From Hoeflea sp. IMCC20628 (GTDB lineage: Bacteria; Pseudomonadota; Alphaproteobacteria; Rhizobiales; Rhizobiaceae): DNA of 64,000 bases. Below, piece by piece: positions 55,415 through 63,866 of the stretch. A model generated the notes under the pieces. That model was not told the DNA's origin and did not search any database. It worked only from the letters and a program-made list of their open reading frames with translations. A program made the position numbers and the translations under genes. The stretch is taken from the NCBI RefSeq assembly GCF_001011155.1, contig NZ_CP011479.1, forward strand, positions 700,501 through 764,500. The letters run 5' to 3'. Each line of letters opens with the position of its first letter. Positions within the stretch are counted from its first letter, which is position 1.

Positions 55415-55879
55415 ATGATCGTGCATGTCGACGAGTTTGACCGCAAATTGCTTCGGCTTTTGCAGCAGGATGGGCGGCTCACCAACAATGAACTGTCGCA
55501 AAAGGTCAATCTGTCGGCTTCGCAATGTTCGCGGCGGCGTACACGGCTGGAACAGGACGGCTACATCAAGGGCTATCGCGCCGATCTCGACCGCGAAAAA
55601 CTGGGCCTCGGGATTGTCAATCTGATCACGGTGACGCTGGCGACCCATAATCGCGACAATGCCCAGCGCTTTGCCAAGCTGATCGGCGGCTTGCCTGAGG
55701 TGCTTGAAGCCCATTCTCTGACTGGGGAAATGGACTACATCATCAAGGTGGTAACCCCGGATCTGCGCAGCCTTTCGGCCTTTGTCAGCGATGTGTTGCT
55801 GCCGCACGAATCGGTCCAGCATGTCAAAACCGCCATTGTGCTCGACACCCTGAAAGAAGGCGGCGGGCTGCCGGTTTGA
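55415..55879 (+). CDS. Lrp/AsnC-family regulator
   Basis: 154 residues. Winged helix: DEFDRKLLRLLQQDGRLTNN and SASQCSRRRTRLEQDGYIKG; RAM ligand domain LEAHSLTGEMDYIIKVVTPD. Being divergent from hpd, it is expected to sense an aromatic amino acid or its 2-oxo acid and to regulate hpd. GGAGAAAAATCAGC gives the ribosome site. Confidence 0.92.
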   Translation: MIVHVDEFDRKLLRLLQQDGRLTNNELSQKVNLSASQCSRRRTRLEQDGYIKGYRADLDREKLGLGIVNLITVTLATHNRDNAQRFAKLIGGLPEVLEAHSLTGEMDYIIKVVTPDLRSLSAFVSDVLLPHESVQHVKTAIVLDTLKEGGGLPV

Positions 55880-56040
55880 GTGAGGGCATGGCTGTCATTG
55901 CGGCGGAACCACCGATTCAAAATTCAGATTTTTGCGTATGCAGGGAACAAAACGTCCGCAGCCTCGTTGTCTTGCCCGACTGTTGGTTCAATAATTGCGG
56001 GCCACGGTAGTGTAGAAATTTGAGAGGTTTCAGAATCAGT

Positions 56041-56955
56041 ATGGAAGAATTGATGGCGACTGCATCCGAATCCCAATTGGGGCAACTCGTGGGATCATGG
56101 GGTGAGGCCATCGATGGGCTTCAGATTCTGGCTGTTTCCTATGCGGTTTCGGTCATCGGCGCGATCCTCATTCTCATTGCCGGCTGGACCATTTCCCGCC
56201 TGTTGGGACGCTGGGTTCGCAACCTCTTGACCAGAACACAACGGGTGGACCCGACCGTCGTCGGTTTCTTTTCCATTTTTGTCCGCTATGCCGTTCTGGT
56301 GGTCGTGGTCATCATGGTGCTTGGGCAGTTCGGGGTGCAGACAGCCTCGATCGTCACCGCGCTGGGTGCTGCGGGTCTCGCCATTGGCCTGGCCCTGCAG
56401 GGCACCTTGCAGAACATAGCCGCCGGTATCATGCTGCTGGTTTTGCGGCCTTTTAGGGTCGGTGAATATATCGACGCTGGCGGCGTTTCGGGCACCATTG
56501 TGGAAATAGGGCTGTTTGCCACCGAGATGAAGACCTTGGACGGATTGTACCGGATGGCGCCTAACTCGCAGCTGTGGAACGTGCCAGTCACCAATTACTC
56601 ACGCGAGCCGGAGCGGCGCTACGATCTGGTCATCGGCATTGGCTATGAGGACGACATCGACAAGGCACAATCCGTTCTTATGGATCTGGCTGCAGCGGAC
56701 GACCGGATTCTGGTTGATCCTGAACCCTGGGCCTTCGTCTCCGAACTGGGTGACAGCGCGGTTGCCGTCACATTGCGCTACTGGACCAGGTCAGCGGACT
56801 GGTGGACCACCAGCCGCGAGATCACCAAAGCTGCGAAACTTGCCTTTGACGAAAACGGCATTTCGATCCCGTTCCCGCAAATCACCTATTCTGGTTCGCT
56901 CGAGGTTGAGACGGAAAGCGCCCGAGAGGATGCTGGCCAAACTCGAAATCCGTAG
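56041..56955 (+). CDS. Small-conductance mechanosensitive channel (MscS)
   Basis: 304 residues from the ATG at 56041, preceded by a distant GAGAGG; a TTG at 56020 and an ATG at 56053 are alternatives. Three helices (~40-120) end in the pore-lining TM3 (ALGAAGLAIGLALQGTLQNI), followed by the beta domain (FRVGEYIDAGGVSGTIVEIG). MscS opens on membrane tension to release osmolytes. The gene stands alone; a hairpin follows. Confidence 0.93.
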   Translation: MEELMATASESQLGQLVGSWGEAIDGLQILAVSYAVSVIGAILILIAGWTISRLLGRWVRNLLTRTQRVDPTVVGFFSIFVRYAVLVVVVIMVLGQFGVQTASIVTALGAAGLAIGLALQGTLQNIAAGIMLLVLRPFRVGEYIDAGGVSGTIVEIGLFATEMKTLDGLYRMAPNSQLWNVPVTNYSREPERRYDLVIGIGYEDDIDKAQSVLMDLAAADDRILVDPEPWAFVSELGDSAVAVTLRYWTRSADWWTTSREITKAAKLAFDENGISIPFPQITYSGSLEVETESAREDAGQTRNP

Positions 56956-56974
56956 GTTGGCCCTACAAACCGTG

Positions 56975-57006
56975 CGCGCGGGAGGGTGACATCTCAATCC
57001 CGCGCG
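56975..57006 (+). terminator. Weak hairpin after mscS
   Basis: CGCGCGGGA and TCCCGCGCG form a 9-bp stem with a 14-base loop about 20 bp after the stop. The trailing sequence is not U-rich, so termination is uncertain. Confidence 0.4.
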
Positions 57007-57049
57007 TTCACCTTGCCGTCAATGAGTCGATCAACAAGGGAATTCAATC

Positions 57050-57697
57050 ATGGGCAATTTGCAGGCGGGCATCATTCCCGTCACCCCATTCCAGCAGAAT
57101 TGCACAGTGCTGTTTGATCAGGACACCAAATCGGGCGTGGTCGTCGATCCGGGCGGCGATGTCGACGTGATCCTGCAGACCATCACCGAGAACGGCCTGA
57201 CCATCGAGGCAATCTGGCTGACGCACGGGCATATCGATCATGCCGGTGGCGCTGACGAGTTGCGCGAGAAGCTCGGCGTCAAGGTTATCGGACCGCATGA
57301 GGCGGACCTGCCGTTGCTGTCGGGACTGGAGGAGCAGGCCAAGATGTTCGGTCTCGATATGGAGGTCCACAATCTGACGCCGGATCAATGGCTCAACGAT
57401 GGAGACAAGGTCTCGTTTGGCACGCATGAGTTCGAGGTTTCACACACGCCCGGCCACGCGCCCGGTCATGTGATCTTCTACAATCGGAAGGAGGGGTTTG
57501 CGCATCTGGGCGATGTGTTGTTCGCCGGCTCGATCGGCCGCACCGACCTTCCCGGTGGCGATCACCAGACGCTTCTCAACTCGATCCGCGACAAGGTGTT
57601 TCCACTGGGCGATGAGACCGGCTTTATTTGCGGTCACGGGCCGGGCGGCAAGATTGGCGACGAACGCCGAACCAATCCGTTTCTCAAGGGGCTGTGA
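57050..57697 (+). CDS. MBL-fold metallo-hydrolase
   Basis: 215 residues. The metal site THGHIDHAGG (HxHxDH), a second His in HTPGHAPGHV, and the C-terminal GHGPGG are visible. The glyoxalase II-like hydrolases of this size act on thioesters; substrate is not proven. It starts 94 bp after mscS and its last bases precede a 13-bp hairpin. Confidence 0.93.
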   Translation: MGNLQAGIIPVTPFQQNCTVLFDQDTKSGVVVDPGGDVDVILQTITENGLTIEAIWLTHGHIDHAGGADELREKLGVKVIGPHEADLPLLSGLEEQAKMFGLDMEVHNLTPDQWLNDGDKVSFGTHEFEVSHTPGHAPGHVIFYNRKEGFAHLGDVLFAGSIGRTDLPGGDHQTLLNSIRDKVFPLGDETGFICGHGPGGKIGDERRTNPFLKGL

Positions 57698-57720
57698 GCC
57701 GCACCCGGCATATCAGAATG

Positions 57721-57760
57721 CAGCAACGCCGCGGGTTCGAATTAACACGCGGCGTTGCTG
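57721..57760. terminator. Strong hairpin between convergent MBL and BA14K genes
   Basis: CAGCAACGCCGCG and CGCGGCGTTGCTG form a perfect 13-bp stem with a 14-base loop. No U-run is present but placement between convergent stops suggests a bidirectional terminator. Confidence 0.65.
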
Positions 57761-57779
57761 GCAGGGATTGTCCGATGGA

Positions 57780-58286
57780 CTACTTGGCGACGCAGAAATG
57801 GTCCTGGCCGTCATAGCCGCGATAGGTGCCTGTGGAGGCATTGAATGAGCGGTAGTGGTCTTCGCAATAATTGTACCAGGACTGGGTCCAGGGTTCACCA
57901 TAGCCGCTGCTGGCGGCGCGGGGAGCTTCCGGGTAGTAGTCCCGCTGCACGGGCTCCGAGCGGTACATCACTCGCGGTTGGTTGTTGCTGTTTTGGATCG
58001 CACCACCGATTATCGCGCCGACACCGAGGCCGATGATGCCCAGCACGATCGCGTCACTGTTACTGTCCTGGCCACCCCGGCGGCCGTGACGATCCTGGCG
58101 GTAGTTGTACTGTTTTCCCCGGTGCTTGTTTTGCCGGTAGATGCCGCCGTTCTTGGTGTTCTGGCCAAATTTCTCCTGATGCCATGCACCGCTTTCGCCA
58201 GCGCTTGCCATGGTTGGAGTCAACGGCGCAAAGGCTGTGGCGGCGGTCAGCATCGTGATGCTCAGCTTTTTGGCAAATGTGTTCAT
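57780..58286 (-). CDS. BA14K-family exported protein
   Basis: 168 residues. Signal peptide (MNTFAKKLSITMLTAATAFA...ASA) is followed by an Arg/Gly/Gln/Asn-rich linker, a Gly-rich helix (IIGLGVGAIIGGAIQ) and the BA14K motif near the C-terminus (SWYNYCEDHYRSFNASTGTY, then GYDGQDHFC). The two Cys residues may form a disulphide. The family is common in Brucella and rhizobia and is linked to immunoreactivity/cell envelope in Brucella; its role here is unknown. Confidence 0.88.
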   Translation of the reverse strand: MNTFAKKLSITMLTAATAFAPLTPTMASAGESGAWHQEKFGQNTKNGGIYRQNKHRGKQYNYRQDRHGRRGGQDSNSDAIVLGIIGLGVGAIIGGAIQNSNNQPRVMYRSEPVQRDYYPEAPRAASSGYGEPWTQSWYNYCEDHYRSFNASTGTYRGYDGQDHFCVAK

Positions 58287-58437
58287 CGAAATGTCCTTTC
58301 CGGTTGACGGATCTTGGTGCGACCGGTGCTTCCGGCTTGCATGAACCCTATCGATGTCAAGCTGAACGGCGGCTGAACGGAAAACCAGGCCTGGTGGCGA
58401 AAATCGAGAGCGTCATTCACGCGAGGAACAATGCAAA

Positions 58438-58463
58438 AGCCCGGCGATTGGAATCGCCGGGCT
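58438..58463 (-). terminator. Terminator after the cold-shock gene
   Basis: A near-perfect 12-bp hairpin (AGCCCGGCGATT / AATCGCCGGGCT) is followed on the minus strand by TTT. It lies about 130 bp beyond the csp stop, giving a long 3' untranslated region. Confidence 0.85.
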
Positions 58464-58591
58464 GTCTCACGCGCGTGGCTTGCCTCAATCCCCGCGTCAC
58501 TCGCACGCAGGGATCAGTGCAAAACACAAAAGCAGTGCATGTCCGATCCGTTCAATCGGTCCCGATTGAACGTGGCATGCGTAGTCCTCGA

Positions 58592-58804
58592 TCAGGCGAG
58601 GCTAAGATTGACTGCCTTCGGTCCCTTGCCGCGGCGATCGGGCTCGGTGTCGAAGGCAACTTTCTGATTTTCTTCCAGGCCGGTCAGTCCGGAAGCCTGA
58701 ACGGCGGAGATGTGAACGAAGATGTCCGCACCGCCATTGTCGGGCTTGATGAAACCAAAGCCCTTGTCGAGGTTGAAGAATTTTACGATACCAGTTTCGG
58801 CCAT
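58592..58804 (-). CDS. Cold-shock domain protein
   Basis: 70 residues. The RNP1 (KGFGFIKPD) and RNP2 (DIFVHISAV) motifs define the single-strand nucleic-acid-binding cold-shock fold. It is likely a CspA-type RNA chaperone. GGACCTGACAGC lies upstream. The long leader toward 59000 and the long 3' UTR suit post-transcriptional control, but no specific motif was found. Confidence 0.95.
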   Translation of the reverse strand: MAETGIVKFFNLDKGFGFIKPDNGGADIFVHISAVQASGLTGLEENQKVAFDTEPDRRGKGPKAVNLSLA

Positions 58805-58931
58805 GCTGTCAGGTCCTTTGATTGCCTTCCGGTTTCCACGCGGTTTGCCCGGTCGGCGAGCATCATGTCATATCCCGCATTTGCGCGAGGGTTATGGCAG
58901 GCAGTTCTTGAAGTGTGTGGAAAGGTCCTGA

Positions 58932-59120
58932 TTATTGCGACTTTGCCTTCTGTGCACCCTTGGGTGTGTTGGCTTTCATCCCAGTCGCCCGAAGTTTTTT
59001 GTACGCTTCGGCCCGCATGTTTCTGGTCTTCCCGTGTTCGCAAATTGCCCGAACCACCAAAAGATGATTGTTTTGTCGGAAATTGGCAAGCAAAAGTTTG
59101 ATGACGCTTGCCCGGGCCAT
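58932..59120 (-). CDS. Possible small basic protein
   Basis: 62 residues, Lys/Arg-rich (about 15 basic), ending AYKKLRATGMKANTPKGAQK plus AKSQ. No ribosome site is apparent and no family is recognised. It lies between the cold-shock gene and a 12-bp hairpin, on the strand of both neighbours, and nothing else occupies the space. It could be a chance frame. Confidence 0.3.
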   Translation of the reverse strand: MARASVIKLLLANFRQNNHLLVVRAICEHGKTRNMRAEAYKKLRATGMKANTPKGAQKAKSQ

Positions 59121-59150
59121 GGCTGTTGCTTGATGAGGCCCTTATTGTTG

Positions 59151-59183
59151 CTTGGCCGGATCACGGGGAGCGATCCGGCCAAG
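59151..59183. terminator. Hairpin after first DUF1344 gene
   Basis: CTTGGCCGGATC and GATCCGGCCAAG pair over 12 bp with a nine-base loop, directly after the DUF1344 stop on the minus strand. The trailing sequence is not strongly U-rich. Confidence 0.65.
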
Positions 59184-59192
59184 CATCTGCAA

Positions 59193-59447
59193 TTATTCGA
59201 CGATCGAGACTTCGGTTGCGTCGGTTGTGCCGTCTGCGAACATCACGTGGACGGTCGCGCCGGCTTCGACGCCTTCCAGAGCGACGCCTTCGGCAGCGAC
59301 GAAGGTTTCACCGGATTCCAGGACGATTGTTGCGGTTGCTGCGTCAACAGACTTGACGACGCCTTCGACTTCGCCAGCGAAGGCGGTCGAGATCATGGCA
59401 GCGGATGCGAATGCGATTGCTACGAACTTGTTCATGGTGTTTTCCAT
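59193..59447 (-). CDS. DUF1344 exported protein (a)
   Basis: 84 residues from the ATG at 59447 (AGGGG nine bases before it; ATG at 59435 also possible). A signal peptide (MNKFVAIAFASAAMISTAFA) precedes a ~60-residue beta-rich domain beginning EVEGVVKSVDAATATIVLES and ending DGTTDATEVSIVE, as in DUF1344. It is about 45% like its neighbour at 59692 by eye. The family is small, periplasmic and of unknown role. Confidence 0.85.
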   Translation of the reverse strand: MENTMNKFVAIAFASAAMISTAFAGEVEGVVKSVDAATATIVLESGETFVAAEGVALEGVEAGATVHVMFADGTTDATEVSIVE

Positions 59448-59691
59448 TGGTTGTTACCCCTGTCCGCCACCGGCCGGCAGATGTGCCGGACTGGTATCGA
59501 TGACGACGGGACGGTGCTGATATGCGACGGCTTCATGGCCGGCGCAAGCGGCAGAAATATATATTTTTCAAGGCTGAAAGCGGCTTAATTCCGCCATGAT
59601 CCGGCCGGTTGTAGCTGGCCTTTTCTGTGCTTTTTCCTTGAATGCGAGAGCTTTGGCCGAAGCGCTCTGTTTTCGACCAGAGTCCGAAAAA

Positions 59692-59934
59692 TTACTCCAC
59701 CACGGCAACCGATGTGGCGTCGGTGGTGCCGTCATTGTAGGTGATGACCACCTTGCCGCCGGGCTGCAAGGTATCGAGCTGGACTTCATCGGCGAGATGG
59801 AATGCCTCACCGCTTTCAAGAACGATCATCTTGGTGGCCGGGTCGTAATTGGTGACGACGCCCTCGACTTCCGCAGCGTGAGCTATGCCGGCCAGGCTGA
59901 GTACGGAAACGGCTGTGATAAGGATCTTTTTCAT
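59692..59934 (-). CDS. DUF1344 exported protein (b)
   Basis: 80 residues from the ATG with AAGGGAGTCGCAATC upstream. Signal peptide (MKKILITAVSVLSLAGIAHA) precedes EVEGVVTNYDPATKMIVLES and a similar ending DGTTDATSVAVVE. It is a tandem paralogue of the gene at 59193 with 244 bp between. Likely a periplasmic protein; function unknown. Confidence 0.88.
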   Translation of the reverse strand: MKKILITAVSVLSLAGIAHAAEVEGVVTNYDPATKMIVLESGEAFHLADEVQLDTLQPGGKVVITYNDGTTDATSVAVVE

Positions 59935-60235
59935 GATTGCGACTCCCTTGTTTTGCTTGCACCGGTGTTGGTGTTTGCTGGTCGAACCTGAAACCGATGG
60001 CGGCTTTTCGCAAATCACTTGGCGTGAATAAAAAGAACAATTTCAATGACATAATGTCGCCGTATTGTGGCGGGTGAACGCTTTGAAACAGCCCCTGGGC
60101 ATGATGCAACGTCGCAAATCGCTGGTGGGTCAAGGCGTTCGCATTGCCCCGGTTTCGCCCGGATTAAGGCAGGCTTGCGACTGCGCACATGCCGGCTTGA
60201 TCACGAACCATCGCTGATGATGCGTAAAAAAATTA
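59935..60235. other. Intergenic region between DUF1344 (b) and EamA gene
   Basis: 301 bp holding the 5' leader of the DUF1344 gene and the 3' end of the EamA gene. No ORF with coding character and no clear promoter elements were recognised. Confidence 0.5.
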
Positions 60236-61120
60236 TCAGGAGGCGGGTCTTGGCCTCAGCATCGGGCCGACTTCGGCCAGCAGAATGGCCAGGAATATCA
60301 ACATGCCGCCGGCATAGCCCAGTGTGGGGATCTGTTCCCCGAGGATCGCTGCGCCGAAAAAGGCTGCGAAAAGCGATTCGGTCGACAGGAAAATCGCGGC
60401 TTGCGGTGCCGTGGTATAGCGCTGGCCGATGACCTGAAGCGTGAACGCCAGTCCGGTCGCGAATACACCGGCAAACAGGATCTCGGGCAGGGTGGCGACA
60501 ATTGCGGCAACATCGATTATTTCGATTGCCAGACCAACGCCAAGGCCCAGTGCCGAGGTCAGTGCGAACTGCACGAAGGAAAGCGTTAGCGGGCGGCCGC
60601 TCGGCCCGACATAGCGTCCGACCAGAATAACCTGAAGCGCCCACATCACGGCGCAGGCGATGGTCAGAAAATCTCCGTTGTTGAGGGTGACAAGACTGCC
60701 GCCGGCGAGCAACCAGATCCCGATGAAGGTCATCAGCACCGCTGGCCAGATCACCGGATGCGGTCGCTGTCCGAGCACCAGCAGCGTGATGAAGGGGACA
60801 AACACCACGTATAATCCGGTCAGAAAGCCTGAATTGGTCACGGTGGTGAAGAGCAGCCCGACCTGCTGCAATCCCATGCCCAGAAACAGCACCAGCCCGG
60901 TCAAGGCAAACCCACGTAGATGAGCCGTCGAAACCGGTGTGACTGCCTTGCGCGATTCCAGCCAGGCGAAAGGCGCGAGCAGGATCGTGGCGACGAGAAA
61001 GCGCATGCCGATGAAAAGGAACGGACCGATATTGTCCATCGCCGTTGACTGGGCAACGAAACCTGCGCCCCAGGTGGCGCCGGCGAGAAGAAGCAGCAGA
61101 TTGGCAAGATAACGCGGCAT
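60236..61120 (-). CDS. EamA-family (DMT) transporter
   Basis: 294 residues from the ATG at 61120 (GTG at 61147 is the alternative). Two EamA modules with about ten helices are seen: LLLLLAGATWGAGFVAQSTA in the first, and ACAVMWALQVILVGRYVGPS in the second, with GVFATGLAFTLQVIGQRYTT near the end. DMT members export amino acids, sugars or drugs; the substrate is not apparent. It is alone on its strand. Confidence 0.92.
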   Translation of the reverse strand: MPRYLANLLLLLAGATWGAGFVAQSTAMDNIGPFLFIGMRFLVATILLAPFAWLESRKAVTPVSTAHLRGFALTGLVLFLGMGLQQVGLLFTTVTNSGFLTGLYVVFVPFITLLVLGQRPHPVIWPAVLMTFIGIWLLAGGSLVTLNNGDFLTIACAVMWALQVILVGRYVGPSGRPLTLSFVQFALTSALGLGVGLAIEIIDVAAIVATLPEILFAGVFATGLAFTLQVIGQRYTTAPQAAIFLSTESLFAAFFGAAILGEQIPTLGYAGGMLIFLAILLAEVGPMLRPRPAS

Positions 61121-61368
61121 GAAATGGTCCGGAAAATTGGGTGTCACGGACGGCTAGCAGGAGCGCTTACCGGGAGCAAGGGGGAGGCGAACCGGAGCGA
61201 GAGCAGGGCCGACCAATCCGGCGGTTGGTGAACGGCGGCAAGGGGACACAGGAGCCATGCGCTGATTGCGGTTTTCGGTCGATTTGGACGGGGTTCGTTG
61301 AGTTGCATGACAAGGATAGCAATCATCCTCGCTTGTGGGATTGCAACGACCATCGGTCGGCGGTTCGG

Positions 61369-62151
61369 TTAAAGCCAGGACGGCGCGCCAAGCATGAGAT
61401 GCGTGATTGTCGCATCGACGGCATAGAATGACCAATGCAGCCCATACGCCCAGCGAAACCCGTGGCGTGTTCTCAGATAGAGATACGGGACGAAGAGCCC
61501 GAAGATGGAAGCAGCGATTGTGAACCGTATGACGTAAAGCGCTGTGAAGCCTTCCAGGGCAAGCAGCAGATGAAACCCGCCGAAAAGGACCGCCATGCCA
61601 AGAGAAATTGCCGGCAGGCTGATTTTTGTCCGTGCGGCACTGAAAACCATCGCAGAGATAAGCACTTGCTGGAACAGGATATCTGTGGATTTGGGGAGAT
61701 AGTACCAGGCAGAGGCAAACATGAATTCCGGAGGATTTGGCGGAGCAAGTTCGACGGACACCTCGGGAAGCAGCGGAAGGATCACGGCAACATAGGTGCC
61801 GAAGATCGACAGGGCGGGAAGCAGCATACGGATATGGCCGGTAACCAGTGAGAGAGTAAGTCGTGATGACAGCACTGACCAAAACGCCGCCGCTGCAACC
61901 ACACTCCACATCAGATAATATCCGGAAACCCGCATAGGGGCCTGGTCATAACCGCGCTCAAGAGCCAAGGCGTCGACGAGCGCGTAGTAGCCCCAACTCG
62001 ACACACTCCACATGAGGGCTACGATGAGGAGAGTCATTCCCAAGGAAAAAACAGCGGACGTCTCTTCTGTCGGTTTGATGGCTTTCATGACGATTTCGCA
62101 GTTCTCGCTACGGCAGGTTTTCGCCAAGGACGAGGTGAAGAACGCAGGCAT
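61369..62151 (-). CDS. Membrane protein, degenerate CPBP/CAAX-protease-like
   Basis: 260 residues from the ATG with AGGAGGG eight bases upstream. Seven to eight helices. The region DILFQQVLISAMVFSAA (157-173), FGGFHLLL (190-197) and LHWSFYAV (238-245) copies the spacing of CPBP-family motifs, but the first motif has QQ in place of the EE that binds metal, so activity is doubtful. No neighbour suggests a partner. Confidence 0.6.
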   Translation of the reverse strand: MPAFFTSSLAKTCRSENCEIVMKAIKPTEETSAVFSLGMTLLIVALMWSVSSWGYYALVDALALERGYDQAPMRVSGYYLMWSVVAAAAFWSVLSSRLTLSLVTGHIRMLLPALSIFGTYVAVILPLLPEVSVELAPPNPPEFMFASAWYYLPKSTDILFQQVLISAMVFSAARTKISLPAISLGMAVLFGGFHLLLALEGFTALYVIRFTIAASIFGLFVPYLYLRTRHGFRWAYGLHWSFYAVDATITHLMLGAPSWL

Positions 62152-62376
62152 ACGTCATCCCTCCTGGCAAACATCATTGCCCGGCTAAGTTGGTAAACCT
62201 TCACGCAATTGGCTTTCAGCAACGGCACGATCTGGTGGAGGCGGAGGTTGGGTGCGTGTTCTTCCACCAGGTCGCGTTGAACCACTCCCTGCCGACGCTG
62301 TCGTTGAGAGGGTGTTGCGCACCTGACAAGGGTTTCTCGGCCAGGCCACTCATGTGCTGGATTTTGTGCTTGATTG
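62152..62376. other. Non-coding region before terminator
   Basis: 225 bp between the membrane-protein gene and the 62377 terminator. Short frames exist on both strands but none resembles a known protein; the terminator points along the plus strand, so an unknown small plus-strand transcript may end there. Confidence 0.4.
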
Positions 62377-62410
62377 AACGCTAGCGCAGCAAAAATGCGC
62401 TAGCGTTTTT
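62377..62410 (+). terminator. Terminator hairpin on the plus strand
   Basis: AACGCTAGCGCA and TGCGCTAGCGTT make a perfect 12-bp stem with seven-base loop, followed by TTT(C). The T-run is on the plus strand, though the gene to its right is read leftward toward it. Confidence 0.75.
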
Positions 62411-62414
62411 CAAA

Positions 62415-62777
62415 TCAGCCTGCTTTGGGAGGCGGAGGGCCATCATTGGGAACGCAGGCGGTCTGACCCTCGGGGACTTTGCGACATGTGCCGTCGATTT
62501 CCGCACCACGGCGCGTATCGGTGAAGCTGCAGCTGGTGTTTTCTGATTTGCCCTGACAAGCGCTTAGCGCTTCTTTAGGGGGCGGGCCTGGCCGGTTTTC
62601 ATTCTGCGGCGGCGCTTTGCTCTGCGCCAGTATCACAGCGTTATCCCATCGGGATAGGGTATCTGCAAAGGCGGTCGTCGCCACGCTCAAAGAGCAAAGA
62701 GACGTTGCAGCAAGAATGATGAGCAGTGAAACCCTGCTCGCAGAATGGCGGTATCGGTTTTCTGATTTCATGTTCAT
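62415..62777 (-). CDS. Cys-containing exported protein
   Basis: 120 residues from the ATG at 62777 (62771 also possible). A signal peptide (VSLLIILAATSLCSLSVATT...AFA) precedes a Pro/Asn-rich stretch and the motif ACQGKSENTSCSF followed by GTCRKVPEG and ACVPN: four Cys in an ACxGK-type small secreted domain. No function is known. The region to the left is the 62377 terminator. Confidence 0.65.
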   Translation of the reverse strand: MNMKSENRYRHSASRVSLLIILAATSLCSLSVATTAFADTLSRWDNAVILAQSKAPPQNENRPGPPPKEALSACQGKSENTSCSFTDTRRGAEIDGTCRKVPEGQTACVPNDGPPPPKAG

Positions 62778-63304
62778 TTCAAAATCCCATTTGTTTGTTT
62801 TTCCAAGGTGCGGGACATGTGCCCGCCAGAGAAAACCAACTCGGTTGGCCGGCTGGCAAACATCGGGGTGTTCGCCGAACCGGTGAGACTGAAATGCCGG
62901 GCATGGCGCAACAAAACCATCAGCCAAAAGATGGTGGGACGGTTTTCAAACCAAAGACCCACGGCCGTAAACCGAAGTTATACGCCAACTCAAAACCAGA
63001 GCTTCGAGTTGGGGGCAGCCTACCTATTGCTGGCCAAAAACAATTCACGGCCCATCGGGGCCGGGCGATATCGCTGCGGTGGTGATACATCGGGATAGAC
63101 AGGATGGCGAAGGCATCGGTAAATCCGACGCCCACTCTCAACCAGCGGAACGCCGTTGGCATTTGCGGCAGCTATGGGCGCGAAAACGCCAACCGTTTAG
63201 GGGCGGGGTAGGCCTCCAAACGGTCCTTTCACCTTGCCAGATCAATGGGCTCTGATGCTGGTGCGCGCGGAATTTCATTGAAGCTTTAGCGGCGACCCAT
63301 GGCT
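62778..63304. other. Intergenic region, no convincing gene
   Basis: 527 bp. It contains a hairpin with a 7-bp outer stem (ACCGTTT/AAACGGT, 63192-63224) with further inner pairing. Open frames present are short and lack good starts or family resemblance. Confidence 0.45.
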
Positions 63305-63796
63305 TCAGGGTTGTGCGAACAATGCCTCGAGCCGGGCGCGGTTCTTGCCGAAATCACTTTTGCCCAGTTGTGCGCGTGAATAGGCCATCACCCCGGTACG
63401 GCCGTCCGCCATGGTCACGGCCTCGAGGTGGATCACATCGGGAAACCGCATCAGCGCGGAGTAGGTGACAAACCGTGCCTTGGCCGGGTTGGTGCCGTCA
63501 TCAACCCTTCTGGATCGCGGGTCGGTGGCGGCAAGCCTCTGCGATAACTGCTCAATAACGTCTGCCGGGGCTTCATTGACCGGGGCAATAGTAAAATCCG
63601 GTTCAGTGCAGAGGCCGGGAGAGCAGGCGAGTGCGTCATTGGCGGTCGGACTGCGTTTGCCATCGGTGAAATCGTGCTGGCCACCGTCGGCAGGTCCGGC
63701 GATCATTTCCCAGCTGCGCTCCCGCCCGATCAGCACGAACGCGAGCAATGCAACGCCGATGAGCGCGACGACGCCCAGTAAGATTGTCTTCAACAT
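63305..63796 (-). CDS. DUF1499 domain protein
   Basis: 163 residues from the ATG at 63796. One N-terminal membrane helix (TILLGVVALIGVALLAFVLI) and then a domain with DALACSPGLCTEPDFTIAP and FVTYSALMRFPDVIHLEAVT, the DUF1499 pattern, ending SDFGKNRARLEALFAQP. It is a predicted membrane-anchored periplasmic or secreted protein of unknown role. It lies 70 bp from the next gene on the same strand. Confidence 0.85.
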   Translation of the reverse strand: MLKTILLGVVALIGVALLAFVLIGRERSWEMIAGPADGGQHDFTDGKRSPTANDALACSPGLCTEPDFTIAPVNEAPADVIEQLSQRLAATDPRSRRVDDGTNPAKARFVTYSALMRFPDVIHLEAVTMADGRTGVMAYSRAQLGKSDFGKNRARLEALFAQP

Positions 63797-63866
63797 GATG
63801 GTAATAGGGCCTTTCAGACGCCGGTCATTGTCGCGCTCGGGCGAGACCAGCAGGATATGTAAAAAT

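Noticed and set aside
57721-57760. GGGTTCGAATT in the hairpin loop looks like a tRNA T-loop
   Set aside because: No D-arm, anticodon arm or acceptor stem is present; the sequence is explained by the 13-bp inverted repeat.
62152-62376. Possible remnant of a transposase or insertion element
   Set aside because: Short frames did not match any transposase motif, and no terminal inverted repeats or target duplications were seen.
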